From Streptomyces antarcticus (GTDB lineage Bacteria; Actinomycetota; Actinomycetes; Streptomycetales; Streptomycetaceae): a stretch of 64,000 bases of DNA. Shown here piece after piece: positions 42,135 to 51,301 of this stretch (position 1 is the first letter of the stretch; each line of letters starts with the position of its first letter). A model generated the notes under the pieces. It had not been told where the DNA came from, ran no database searches, and was given only the letters and a program-made list of their open reading frames with translations. Location of the stretch: assembly GCF_026627255.1 (NCBI RefSeq), contig NZ_JAPNLM010000004.1, forward strand, positions 62,001-126,000. Reading direction: 5' to 3'. A program made the translations under genes and the position numbers.

Positions 42135-43924
42135 TGCCCCGTCTGCACCTCGGCGCCTGGGTCGACAGCGGTGTCGACTTCCTCCAGCGCCACCTGACCT
42201 GGCTCTTCGACGCGATCAGCGCGCTCGTCACCGGCCTCTACGACGGCATCGACGCCGTCCTCTCCGCCCCCCACCCGCTGCTGTTCGCGGGCATCCTGGC
42301 CGTCGGCGCCTGGTGGCTGCGCGGACTCCTCGCGGGCCTCCTCGCCTTCGCCGGCCTCGCGCTCATCGACTCCGTCGACCTGTGGTCCGACGCCATGTCC
42401 ACGCTGTCGCTGGTCCTGGTCGCCACGCTCGTCACACTGGTGATCGCGATCCCGCTCGGCATCTGGGCCTCCCGCTCCGACCGGGTGAGCGCCGTCCTGC
42501 GCCCCGTCCTGGACTTCATGCAGACCATGCCGGCCATGGTCTACCTCATCCCCGGCATCATCTTCTTCGGGGTGGGCGTCGTGCCCGGCATCATCGCGAC
42601 GATCATCTTCTCGCTGCCGCCGGGCGTACGGATGACCGAGCTCGGCATCCGCCAGGTCGACTCCGACCTCGTCGAGGCCGCCGACGCCTTCGGCACCACC
42701 CCGCGCGACACCCTGGTCCGCGTCCAGCTGCCGCTGGCGCTGCCCACCATCATGGCGGGCATCAACCAGGTCATCATGCTGGGCCTGTCCATGGTCGTCA
42801 TCGCCGGCATGGTCGGCGGCGGCGGACTCGGCGGAGCCGTCTACCGCGCCATCGGCAACGTCGACATCGGCCTCGGCTTCGAAGCCGGCATCTCCATCGT
42901 CATCCTCGCCATGTACCTGGACCGGATGACCGGGGCGCTCGGCCGCCACGTGTCCCCGCTCGGCCGGCGCGCCCTCGCCAAGGCCCGGTCCGCCGCGACC
43001 GGCGCCGCCAAGGTCTGGAACCACCGGCCCCAGCCCGCCTACGCCGTCTCCGGGGCCGTCGTCCTGGCCCTCGTCGCGGGCGGCCTCAACACCTTCGCCG
43101 CGGACGACGAGACCGGCCCGGCCGGCGCCGCGAACATCGGCAAGGGCCGTACCGTCTCCGTCGGCTACATCCCCTGGGACGAGGGCATCGCCTCCACCTT
43201 CCTCTGGAAGGAGCTCCTGGAGCGCCGCGGCTTCAAGGTCGACGCCCGCCAGCTGGAGGCCGGGGCGCTCTACACCGGCCTGGCCGGCGGCCAGCTCGAC
43301 TTCCAGACCGACGCCTGGCTGCCCGTCACGCACGCCCAGTACTGGGAGAAGTACGGCAACAAGCTCGAGGACCTCGGTTCCTGGTACGGCCCCACCTCGC
43401 TGGAGCTGTCCGTGCCCTCGTACATGAAGGACGTGCGCTCGCTCGCCGACCTCAAGGGCAAGTCCGCGCAGTTCAAGGGCCGGATCATCGGCATCGAGCC
43501 GAGCGCCGGCGCCATGTCGATCCTGAAGGACAAGGTCCTGAAGGAGTACGGCCTCGAAGGCGAGTACCAGGTCGTCGACGGCTCGACCCCCGGCATGCTC
43601 GCCGAGCTCAAGCGGGCCTACGACAAGAAGGAGCCGGTCCTGGCCGTGCTCTGGTCCCCGCACTGGGCGTACTCCTCCTACGAGCTGACCAAGCTCGAGG
43701 ACCCGAAGGGCGCCTGGGGCAAGGGCGACGGCATCCACACCCTCGCCCGTAAGGGCTTCGCCGCCGACGAGCCCGAGGTGGCCGAGTGGCTGCGCTCCTT
43801 CAAGCTCACCGAGGAGCAGCTCACCGGCCTGGAGGCGAAGATCCAGGAGATCGGCAAGGGCAAGGAGCAGGAGGCGGTCCGCGCCTGGCTGACCGACCAC
43901 CCGGAGATCGACAAGCTCGCCTGA
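42134..43924 (+). CDS. Glycine betaine ABC transporter, fused permease and substrate-binding protein (ProW-ProX/OpuABC-like)
   Basis: The protein is 596 aa. Residues about 1-300 are a ProW-type permease with some six membrane segments and the EAA-like loop VEAADAFGTTPRDTLVRVQLPLALPTIMAGINQ. A further membrane anchor (about 297-317) leads to an extracellular binding domain (about 330-590) starting RTVSVGYIPWDEGIAST, with Trp/Tyr residues (GYIPWDEG, TDAWLPVTHAQYW, LWSPHWAY) that would form the aromatic betaine box. The fusion removes the need for a separate lipoprotein. It is translationally coupled to the ATPase gene. Confidence 0.93.
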   Translation: MPRLHLGAWVDSGVDFLQRHLTWLFDAISALVTGLYDGIDAVLSAPHPLLFAGILAVGAWWLRGLLAGLLAFAGLALIDSVDLWSDAMSTLSLVLVATLVTLVIAIPLGIWASRSDRVSAVLRPVLDFMQTMPAMVYLIPGIIFFGVGVVPGIIATIIFSLPPGVRMTELGIRQVDSDLVEAADAFGTTPRDTLVRVQLPLALPTIMAGINQVIMLGLSMVVIAGMVGGGGLGGAVYRAIGNVDIGLGFEAGISIVILAMYLDRMTGALGRHVSPLGRRALAKARSAATGAAKVWNHRPQPAYAVSGAVVLALVAGGLNTFAADDETGPAGAANIGKGRTVSVGYIPWDEGIASTFLWKELLERRGFKVDARQLEAGALYTGLAGGQLDFQTDAWLPVTHAQYWEKYGNKLEDLGSWYGPTSLELSVPSYMKDVRSLADLKGKSAQFKGRIIGIEPSAGAMSILKDKVLKEYGLEGEYQVVDGSTPGMLAELKRAYDKKEPVLAVLWSPHWAYSSYELTKLEDPKGAWGKGDGIHTLARKGFAADEPEVAEWLRSFKLTEEQLTGLEAKIQEIGKGKEQEAVRAWLTDHPEIDKLA

Positions 43925-43966
43925 GCCGAGAGCGGCACGAGCGCCGGAACCAGGGGGGAACGACAC

Positions 43967-44173
43967 CTGACGCCGCGCGAGCGGGAGATCCGGCACCTCC
44001 TGGCCGTGGGCCTCGACAACGCCGAGATCGCCCGGGACCTGGACATCAGCGTCTCCACGGTCAAGAACCACATCACGGGCATCTTCGGCAAGCCGGGCGT
44101 CCGCGACCGCGCCCAGGCGGTGATCGCGGCGGACGAATCCGGCCTGGTGGCGGCCGGAAACAGGTGCAGTTGA
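43967..44173 (+). pseudogene. Orphan LuxR/NarL HTH domain, remnant of a response regulator
   Basis: The frame reads LTPREREIRHLLAVGLDNAEIARDLDIS followed by STVKNHITGIFGKPGVRDRAQAV, a complete LuxR HTH, then ends at TGA 44171-44173. No receiver domain precedes it; the transporter stop is only 43 nt upstream, and no ATG or GTG stands in frame. A G-rich run (AGGGGGGA, 43952-43959) lies 7 nt before a CTG at 43967, so initiation at CTG giving 68 aa is possible. More likely it is the 3' remnant of a deleted two-component regulator gene. Confidence 0.6.
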
Positions 44174-44316
44174 TCACCAAGTGCCCGTAAGAGGACCGGA
44201 ATACTCCTGGTGACCACACCTCTGACCAGCGAAAACCCTGGATGATTCGCCCGTGCGGACAAGCGCCTGTCCATGGCACAGTGCGATCAGCCCAACCGCA
44301 CGACCAGGGAGCCTCC

Positions 44317-44559
44317 ATGCGTGACACGCACTCCACGCCGCTCGCGGCCGCACCCGGGTGCCTGCCGGAGCCGGAGCCGGGCCCGTTGCCCCGCTGCCCG
44401 ATGTGTGAGAGCGCGCCGGAGCGCATCTCCTGGCGCCAGCGCCCGGGCCTGCCGGTGGTGTTGGTCTTCGACCCCTGCGGTCACCGCTGGTCCTCGCCCG
44501 CCCCCCCGGTGCTCGCGGTCACCCCACCGGCCCCGGGCCCCCGGCGCGGCAGGGGCTGA
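44317..44559 (+). CDS. Small zinc-ribbon-like protein
   Basis: The protein is 80 aa from the ATG at 44317 (AGGGAG ribosome site). Two Cys pairs could bind zinc: PRCPMCES and, about 28 residues later, FDPCGHRWS (Cys-Gly-His). The rest is Pro-rich. The function is unknown. It is separated from the DNA ligase gene, which converges on it, by a repeat-rich 115-bp gap. Confidence 0.6.
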   Translation: MRDTHSTPLAAAPGCLPEPEPGPLPRCPMCESAPERISWRQRPGLPVVLVFDPCGHRWSSPAPPVLAVTPPAPGPRRGRG

Positions 44560-44566
44560 GCCCGCG

Positions 44567-44679
44567 CGGCGGGGCCCGGACGGCGGGGCCCGGACGGGGG
44601 CGGGTCGGCCGTCCCGGAGCCCCTGGCCGGCGAGGCCGGCCGGGGCGGTGAGCCGGGGCGGTGAGCCGGGGCGGTCAGC
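44567..44679. repeat. Two sets of short tandem repeats between convergent genes
   Basis: CGGCGGGGCCCGGA occurs twice at 44567-44594 (14-bp unit). CGGGGCGGTGAGC occurs three times at 44641-44679 (13-bp unit, last copy with one change), running over the stop codon of the DNA ligase gene (44675-44677). A GGCCGGCGAGGCCGGCC dyad lies between the sets. The region may terminate both transcripts. Confidence 0.7.
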
Positions 44680-46720
44680 CGGCGAGGAACGCGGCGATCC
44701 GCTCGGCGAACGCCTCCTCGCCGAGGATCTCGACGCCCGCCTCCGCGGCCTTGGCCACCTTGCCGCCCGCCTTCTCGCCCGCCACGAGCAGCGTGGTCCG
44801 CCCCGATATGCCGCTCGAGGACTTGCCGCCCGCCCGCTCGATCAGCTCGCGCACCTTGTCGCGGGTGTCGTACGCGGCCAGCGGGCCCGTCATCTTCCCC
44901 GTGACGACGACGCTCTGGCCCGCGAGCGGCCCGTCCGCCGCCCCGTCCCGGCCCTCCACACGCGGTTCCACCAGGTTGACCCCGGCCGCCGCCAGCTTGT
45001 CGATGACCGGCCCGAGCTCCGCCACCTGTGCGACGATCGCGGCGGCCTTGGACTCGCCGACCAGCTCCACCGCCGTCATCGCGGCCGCGTCGGCGGCCCG
45101 GACGGCCTCCATCGTTCCGAAGTGGCGGGCGATCCGCCGGGACATGCCCCGGCCGGTGCCGCGCACGCCGAGCGCGCAGAACACCCGTGAGAGCGGCCGG
45201 TCCTTCGCCGCCCCGATCTGCTCCACCAGCTTCGCTGCCCGCTTCTCGCTCCCCGCCGCCCGCGCGAGCCGCGCGTGGTCCAGCGCGAACAGGTCCGCGA
45301 CGTCCCGTACGTCCCCGGCCTCGACGAGGGCCCGTACGTACCGCTCGCCCAGCCCGTCGATGTCGAGCTGGTCGCGCCCGGCCGCGTAGAGGATCGCGGC
45401 GATGCGTCCGCAGTCGGCGGGCTGGGCGCAGCGCCACCGCTCCTGGGACCGGTCGATCTCCCCCTGGCATCCCGGGCACTCGGCCGGCGGCTCGATCACG
45501 CGCTCCCCGCCGGTGCGCAGTTCCACCACCGGGGCCTCGACGCGCGGGATGACGTCGCCCGCCTTGTAGACGGTCACCGTGTCCCCGATCCGCAGGCCGC
45601 GGCGCTCGATGTCGGCGGGGTTGTGGAGGGTGGCGTGCCGCACCACCGAGCCGTCGATCTCCACCGGCTCCAGCACGGCGGTCGGCGCGAGCACGCCCGT
45701 ACGCCCCACCGACCAGGTCACGTCCAGCAGCCGGGTCCGCCGCTCCACGGCCGGCAGCTTGTACGCCGTCGCCCAGTGCGGGTGGCGCGAACCGCTGCCG
45801 GCGGAGGCCTGTTCGGCCAGGTCGTCCAGCTTGACGACGACCCCGTCGATGCCGAAGGGCAGCCCGGCGCGGAGCGCGGCGATCCGGTCGACCTGCTCCT
45901 GGGCCCCGGCGATCGTTCCCGCCACCGTCAGCCCGGCGGGGGTGTCGGCCGCCGTGCGGACGCCCGCGGCGGCGACGTACGCCATGACGTCCGAGTGCGT
46001 GGTGCGGGGCAGTTCGGTGCCGCCGTCGAGCTCCACCGCGCCGAACGCCCAGAACGTCATCTCCACCGTGTACGAGCGGCCCCTGGCCCGCAGCGTCCCC
46101 GCCGCGCCGTTGCGCGCGTTCGAGAACGGACCGGCCCCGTGCGCGGCGCGCGTCGCGTTGGCCCGCTCGAACTGCTCGGCCGTCAGGAGCACCTCGCCGC
46201 GCACCTCGAAGGAGGCGTTCACGGCAAGCTGCCGGGGGAGGCCGACGAGCGTGCCGATGGCGTGCGACACGTCCTCGCCGCCGATGCCGTTGCCCCGGGT
46301 GACGAGCTGGACGAGGCGGCCCCCGCGGTACCGGGCGGCCAGCGAGGCCCCGTCGAGCTTGGGCTCCACCACGTACCCGCCGCCGACGGGCGCCCCCAGC
46401 CGCCGGACGAGCGAGGCCTCCCAGTCGAGGAGGTCCTGCGGGCTGAACGCGTTGGCGAGCGAGAGCATCGACGCCGTGTGCGCGACCTCCCCCGCCGCGA
46501 CGGCGCCGCCGGCCACCTTGCCCGTGGGCGAGGCGGTGTCGGTGTGCTCCGGGTACCGCTCCTCGTAGGCCTGTATCAGCCCCATCAGAAGGTCGAAGGA
46601 GGCGTCGTCGAGGGCGGATTCACCGGAGCCGTAGTACGCGGCGGCCGCCCCCAGGGCGGTGGCGATCGCGCCGGCGTACTCGTCTCGGGTGGCCAGGGCT
46701 TCAGCGGTGGTCGTCGTCAT
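44675..46720 (-). CDS. ligA: NAD+-dependent DNA ligase
   Basis: The protein is 681 aa from the ATG at 46720; an upstream extension has no coding character. The adenylation motif is EPKLDGAS with K121, followed by the NAD-ligase motifs RGNGIGGEDVS, GPFSNARNGAAGTLR and FGIDGVVVKL. The zinc finger is CPGCQGEIDRSQERWRC...DC, then HhH repeats and a C-terminal BRCT domain (about 600-680; SVVVTGKMTGPLAAYDTRDKVRELIERAGGK). It seals nicks with NAD+. The sequence is more diverged in places (VVEPKLDGASLAARY) than I expect of the housekeeping enzyme, so it may be a second ligase of this genome. Confidence 0.9.
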   Translation of the reverse strand: MTTTTAEALATRDEYAGAIATALGAAAAYYGSGESALDDASFDLLMGLIQAYEERYPEHTDTASPTGKVAGGAVAAGEVAHTASMLSLANAFSPQDLLDWEASLVRRLGAPVGGGYVVEPKLDGASLAARYRGGRLVQLVTRGNGIGGEDVSHAIGTLVGLPRQLAVNASFEVRGEVLLTAEQFERANATRAAHGAGPFSNARNGAAGTLRARGRSYTVEMTFWAFGAVELDGGTELPRTTHSDVMAYVAAAGVRTAADTPAGLTVAGTIAGAQEQVDRIAALRAGLPFGIDGVVVKLDDLAEQASAGSGSRHPHWATAYKLPAVERRTRLLDVTWSVGRTGVLAPTAVLEPVEIDGSVVRHATLHNPADIERRGLRIGDTVTVYKAGDVIPRVEAPVVELRTGGERVIEPPAECPGCQGEIDRSQERWRCAQPADCGRIAAILYAAGRDQLDIDGLGERYVRALVEAGDVRDVADLFALDHARLARAAGSEKRAAKLVEQIGAAKDRPLSRVFCALGVRGTGRGMSRRIARHFGTMEAVRAADAAAMTAVELVGESKAAAIVAQVAELGPVIDKLAAAGVNLVEPRVEGRDGAADGPLAGQSVVVTGKMTGPLAAYDTRDKVRELIERAGGKSSSGISGRTTLLVAGEKAGGKVAKAAEAGVEILGEEAFAERIAAFLAG

Positions 46721-46942
46721 GCCGTGATCATGGCTCAGGGGTCTGACAACGCCCGGCGCGACGGCGGGGCGGGGAAGTGGCCGTCCTGCGCGCGCCGGTC
46801 TCCGCGCTCTGGAAGTGCTCAAAGCTGCGTGATTCCATGGAACTTCGAGCATCTTCCTCCAAAAGGAGGTGAGGTCGCGCTATCTTGCCATGTGCATGCC
46901 AAAGCGGTGTGTCCGTGATCCGGACCGCACGAGGAGCTGCCC

Positions 46943-49900
46943 ATGAGACTGCCACGCATCCGCAGGCGCGACGGCCGCCGAGGACTCCGGGTCCCCCCAG
47001 CCCCCCACGTCCTTCATGGCCCCCCAGTCCCCCATGGCCCCCTGAGTTCCCGGGGCCCCCATGGCGTCCCGGGCCGCCGCGCGCACGAGGCGCGGCGCGC
47101 CGGCAGCCCGCCGCGCCGCAGGCACCGCCCGCCCGCCGTACTGCTCGCCGCCCTGCTCGCCGTCACGGGCCTGGCCGCCGCCGGGCGGTCAGCCGTGCCC
47201 GCCTCCGCAGCGCCCGCCGGTGCCACCGCCACCGCGGGCGACGCCACCGGCCTCACCCGGTCCGGCAACACGTTCACGGTCACCACGTCCAGCGGTGCCA
47301 AGGCTCGCGTGGTCATCGCCCGGGCCGACATCTTCCGGCTGTGGCTCTCGCCCGACGGGGCGTTCACCGACGACCCGGCGGGCACCGACCTCGCCCCCAC
47401 CACCGACTTCGGACCGGTGACCGCGGCCCACACCGACGCCGGCGCCCACTACCGGATCACCACCGGATCCCTCTCCATCCGGGTGAACAAGTCCCCCCTG
47501 CGGTTCTCCGTGTACCGGGCCGACGACACCACCCCGGTCTGGCAGGAGACCCGGCCCACCAGCTGGACCGGCGGCCGGACCACCCAGTACCTCGCCCGGG
47601 GCGCGGACGAGCAGTTCTACGGCACCGGCCTGCGGCTCGGAGCGTGGGCGCTGCGCGGCAAGACGGTCCCCGTCGCCGTCGACAACACCTGGCGCGAGAA
47701 CTCCAACGCCAGCCCCGCCCCGTTCTACATGTCCACCAACGGGTACGGCGTCATGCGCAACACCTGGGCACCGGGCTCCTACGCGTTCGACGCCCCGGCC
47801 GCCCTCACCCACGACGAGAACCGCTTCGACGCCTGGTACTTCACCGGGGACTCCCCGAAGTCCGTGCTCGACGCGTACACCGACGTCTCCGGAAAGCCCT
47901 TCCTGGCGCCGCACTGGGGCTTCGAACTGGGCAACGCGGACTGTTTCAACGCCTCCAACCCGGAATACCAGGGCGATCACGACCGCCTCCGCCACCAGAG
48001 GACCCCCGACGTCGTCGGGTACGCGGCCGACGCCCGCGCCGTGGACATGCCCTCCGGCTGGTTCCTCCCCAACGACGGCTACGGCTGCGGCTACACGGCG
48101 CCCCTGAAGTCCACCGTGGACGCGTTGAAGGCCAAGGGCTTCCAGACCGGGCTGTGGACCTCCACCGGCCTCGGTTCCATCGCGGACGAGGTGGGCACCG
48201 CGGGAAGCCGGGGAGTCAAGACGGACGTCGCGTGGATCGGCAGCGGCTACAAGTACGCCTTCGACGGCGTCCGGCAGGCCGTCGAAGGCATCGAGAAGAA
48301 CTCCGACGCCCGGCGCTACGTCTGGACCGTCGACGGCTGGGCCGGCACCCAGCGCAACGCCGTCGTCTGGACCGGCGACACCCGCGGCACCTGGGACGAC
48401 ATGCGCTGGCACGTCCCCGCCATCGCCGGCGCCGGCCTGTCCGCCCTCAACTACGCGGCGGGCGACATCGACGGCATCTTCGGCGGCAGCCCCCAGACGT
48501 ACACCCGCGACCTCCAGTGGAAGGCCTTCACCCCCGCCTTCATGACGATGTCCGGGTGGGGCGCGACCGGCCCGTCCGCCGGCTACCAGGACAAGCAGCC
48601 GTGGCGGTTCGCCGAGCCCTACCTGTCCATCAACCGCACGTACCTCCAGCTCAAGATGCGGCTGATGCCGTACCTGTACACGATGAGCCGCGTCGCGCAC
48701 GAGACCGGCGTGCCCAGCACCCGGGCCATGGTCCTGGAGTATCCCGACGACCCCGTGGCCCGGGGCGACGCCACCAGCGGCCAGTTCATGGCCGGCGACT
48801 CCCTCCTCGTCGCGCCCGTCGTCTCCGACACGGCCGTCCGGGACGGCATCTACCTCCCCGCCGGCACCTGGACGGACTACTGGACGGGGAAGACGTACGC
48901 GGGTCCGGGCTGGCTGAACGGCTATCGCGCGCCCCTGGACACGCTGCCGCTGTTCGCCAAGGGCGGTGCGATCGTGCCGATGTGGCCGCAGATGAACTAC
49001 ACGGGGGAGAAGCCCGTCTCCACCCTCACCTACGACATCCACCCGCGCGGCGCGTCCGCCTTCAGCCTGTACGAGGACGACGGCCGCACCCGGGCCCACG
49101 AGAACGGCGCCTACGCCCGCCAGCAGGTAAACGTGACCGCCCCGGCGTCGGGTTCCGGCACGGTCACCGTCTCCGTGGGCGCTCCGACGGGCGACTACGC
49201 CGGCAAACCGGCTGCCCGCGGCTACGAGTTCACCCTCCACGTGGCCTCCGCGCCGGGCGCCGTCACGGCGGACGGCGCCTCCCTGCCGCGCCTGGACTCC
49301 AGAGCGGCCTACGACGCCGCCGCCACCGGGTGGTTCTTCGACGCCGCCGACCGCTCCGGAGTCCTGCGGGTCAAGACCGGCGCGAAGGCGGGCGCCTTCG
49401 GCATCGCGGCCACCGGTACGAGCGTTCCGCCGGCCGAGGCCCTGCCCTCCTCCGCCCCCATCGCCCAGGCGGGCTGGTCCCTGGTCTCCGCCGACAGCCA
49501 GGAGGGCGCCGCCGAGAACGGCGCGGCCCGCAACGCCTTCGACGGGAACCCGGCCACGCAGTGGCACACCGCCTGGTCCACGGGCACCCCGGCCGCGCTC
49601 CCGCACGAGGTCCTGATCGACCTCGGGGCCCGGTACGCCGTCGACGGCCTCGGCTACCTGCCCCGCCAGGACGGCGGGGTCAACGGCCGGATCGGCGCGT
49701 ACGAGGTCCACGTCTCCGACACCACCGCCGACTGGGGCCCACCCGTCGCCACCGGTGCCTTCGCCGACACCGCGACCGCCAAGAACACCGCGCTGCCCGC
49801 CACGGCCGGCCGTTACCTCCGCCTCAGAGCCCTGACGGAGGCGGGTGGCCGCGGCCCCTGGACCAGCGCCGCCGAGATCACCCTCACCGGCCGACCGGCC

Positions 49901-50278
49901 CCTCTCCCGGCCGCAGCCACCCTCGTCAACGGCGCCTCCACCACGTGCCTGGACCTGCCGGGCAGCGCCACCACACCCGGCACCGCACCCACCCTCTACA
50001 CCTGCCACGGCGGCCCCAACCAGCGCTGGACCCTGCGGCCGGATGGCCGTCTCACCGGGCTCGGGGGCGTCTGCCTGGACGCGGCCACCCCCTCCCGCAC
50101 CACCGTCCGCACCTGCGACGGCAGCGCCGGCCAGGCCTGGCAGGCGGGCTCCCAGGGCACCCTGCGCAACGCCGGGCAGTGCCTCGCTCCGGCCGGTTCC
50201 GCCACCGGGAACGGCACCACCCTGGGACGCGCCGCCTGCGACGGCACCCCGGCCCAGCGCTGGACGTTCACCCCCTGA
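46943..50278 (+). CDS. Secreted GH31 alpha-glycosidase with F5/8-type-C and ricin-B-like domains
   Basis: The protein is 1111 aa (GAGGAG ribosome site). GH31 catalytic residues are seen: the nucleophile Asp in YVWTVDGWAGTQ and the acid/base Asp in VVWTGDTRGTWDDM. An N-terminal galactose-mutarotase-like part (about 95-250) precedes the barrel, and a proximal beta-sandwich follows (GTWTDYWTGKTYAGPGW). Two binding domains come last: F5/8 C (about 850-985) and a ricin-B lectin (about 990-1111, with QRWTLRPDG and QCLAPAG). The export signal is odd: about 65 Pro/His/Arg-rich residues, partly encoded by CCCCCCATGG-like repeats, precede the hydrophobic stretch AVLLAALLAVTGLAAAG. It probably degrades alpha-linked glycans outside the cell. 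Confidence 0.9.
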   Translation: MRLPRIRRRDGRRGLRVPPAPHVLHGPPVPHGPLSSRGPHGVPGRRAHEARRAGSPPRRRHRPPAVLLAALLAVTGLAAAGRSAVPASAAPAGATATAGDATGLTRSGNTFTVTTSSGAKARVVIARADIFRLWLSPDGAFTDDPAGTDLAPTTDFGPVTAAHTDAGAHYRITTGSLSIRVNKSPLRFSVYRADDTTPVWQETRPTSWTGGRTTQYLARGADEQFYGTGLRLGAWALRGKTVPVAVDNTWRENSNASPAPFYMSTNGYGVMRNTWAPGSYAFDAPAALTHDENRFDAWYFTGDSPKSVLDAYTDVSGKPFLAPHWGFELGNADCFNASNPEYQGDHDRLRHQRTPDVVGYAADARAVDMPSGWFLPNDGYGCGYTAPLKSTVDALKAKGFQTGLWTSTGLGSIADEVGTAGSRGVKTDVAWIGSGYKYAFDGVRQAVEGIEKNSDARRYVWTVDGWAGTQRNAVVWTGDTRGTWDDMRWHVPAIAGAGLSALNYAAGDIDGIFGGSPQTYTRDLQWKAFTPAFMTMSGWGATGPSAGYQDKQPWRFAEPYLSINRTYLQLKMRLMPYLYTMSRVAHETGVPSTRAMVLEYPDDPVARGDATSGQFMAGDSLLVAPVVSDTAVRDGIYLPAGTWTDYWTGKTYAGPGWLNGYRAPLDTLPLFAKGGAIVPMWPQMNYTGEKPVSTLTYDIHPRGASAFSLYEDDGRTRAHENGAYARQQVNVTAPASGSGTVTVSVGAPTGDYAGKPAARGYEFTLHVASAPGAVTADGASLPRLDSRAAYDAAATGWFFDAADRSGVLRVKTGAKAGAFGIAATGTSVPPAEALPSSAPIAQAGWSLVSADSQEGAAENGAARNAFDGNPATQWHTAWSTGTPAALPHEVLIDLGARYAVDGLGYLPRQDGGVNGRIGAYEVHVSDTTADWGPPVATGAFADTATAKNTALPATAGRYLRLRALTEAGGRGPWTSAAEITLTGRPAPLPAAATLVNGASTTCLDLPGSATTPGTAPTLYTCHGGPNQRWTLRPDGRLTGLGGVCLDAATPSRTTVRTCDGSAGQAWQAGSQGTLRNAGQCLAPAGSATGNGTTLGRAACDGTPAQRWTFTP

Positions 50279-50363
50279 CCGCGCCCGGGGCCCGGCCCGG
50301 CACCCGGGCGGGGCCCCGCCGTGCGCCCGCGGGTCCGGGCCGCCGGTGCGGCAGGATACGGGG

Positions 50364-50990
50364 GTGGACATGACGGAACTGGCACGGCGGGCAGGCGCGC
50401 TGGTGGACCGGGCCGGTCCGGGCGGCCGGAGCATCCTCGGGATCGCCGGGCCGCCGGGGGCCGGCAAGTCGACCGTGGCTGCGAAACTCGCCGAGGCCCT
50501 GGGGCCGGACGGCGCCGTGGTGGTGCCGATGGACGGCTTCCACCTGGCCGGGGCGGAGCTGGTCCGGCTCGGCCGGGTTGACCGCAAGGGCGCTCCGGAC
50601 ACCTTCGACGCGGCCGGGTACACCGCCCTCCTGCGCCGCCTGCGCGAACCGGGCGGGCACCCGGTCTACGCCCCCGCCTTCGACCGGTCGCTCGACGAGC
50701 CGATCGCCGCAAGCATCGCGGTCCCGGCCCACGTGCCCCTGGTGATCACGGAGGGCAACTACCTGCTGCACGACGCGGGGGAGTGGGCCCGGGTGCGGCC
50801 CCTGCTCGACGAGGCCTGGTACCTCGCCCCCGACGACGGGCTGCGGATCGGACGCCTGGTCGACCGGCACGTCCGCCACGGCAAGGACCCCGCGCACGCG
50901 CGTGCGTGGGTGGTCCGCTCGGACGAGGCCAACGCCCGGCTCATCGCACCGGGCCGGGGCCGGGCGGACCTGGTCCTCGACACCGGCTGA
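50364..50990 (+). CDS. P-loop nucleoside/nucleotide kinase family protein (uridine/pantothenate kinase-like)
   Basis: The protein is 208 aa from the GTG at 50364, which has AGGA about 8 nt upstream; ATG 50370 is the alternative. Walker A is GIAGPPGAGKSTVA; VVPMDGFHLAGAEL and VYAPAFDRSLDEP match the PanK/UDK-like substrate region, and LVITEGNYLLHD the Walker-B-like strand of this family (FrcK/YfdH-like sugar or nucleoside kinases). It phosphorylates a small molecule; the substrate, often annotated as a nucleoside or fructose, is not determinable. Confidence 0.85.
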   Translation: MDMTELARRAGALVDRAGPGGRSILGIAGPPGAGKSTVAAKLAEALGPDGAVVVPMDGFHLAGAELVRLGRVDRKGAPDTFDAAGYTALLRRLREPGGHPVYAPAFDRSLDEPIAASIAVPAHVPLVITEGNYLLHDAGEWARVRPLLDEAWYLAPDDGLRIGRLVDRHVRHGKDPAHARAWVVRSDEANARLIAPGRGRADLVLDTG

Positions 50991-51125
50991 CGCCGGACCG
51001 CCCCACCGCGGGCCGACTGCCCGACTGCCCGGCGACCGGCGCCCGACGCCCGACGACCACCGGGCCCACCGGCCGCGTCGCGGCGGAGGGCCACCCGGGG
51101 CTGCCGCCGGGTCGTTCCCGGGGGA

Positions 51126-51236
51126 TCAGCCGGCCTCGCCGTACGCGGCCTCCCGCAGTGCGCGCAGGAGGAGCTGGAAGTCGGCGTCGCCGACCGCGTG
51201 GATGCTCTGCCGGAGGCCCGGCGGGACCACCGCGGG
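51126..51236 (-). pseudogene. Probable 3' remnant of an unknown gene at the cluster border
   Basis: On the minus strand a short frame with strong GC3 bias reads VVPPGLRQSIHAVGDADFQL and then LLRALREAAYGEAG, ending at TGA 51128-51126. No plausible start or upstream body is found, since the frame to its left side (higher coordinates) breaks near 51270. It looks like the tail of a gene truncated when the biosynthetic cluster inserted or rearranged. The family is not recognised. The rest of 50991-51300 holds no supported feature. Confidence 0.4.
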
Positions 51237-51301
51237 GTGCGCAGCAGCACCCGCGTCACAGCGGCGACCACCCGGTAGCCCGGCGCCCTTCCCTCCGATA
51301 T

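Noticed and set aside
43786..44190. Plus-strand frame overlapping the end of the betaine transporter and the HTH remnant
   Set aside because: It is Arg/Pro/Gly-rich shadow; the HTH similarity is in a different frame.
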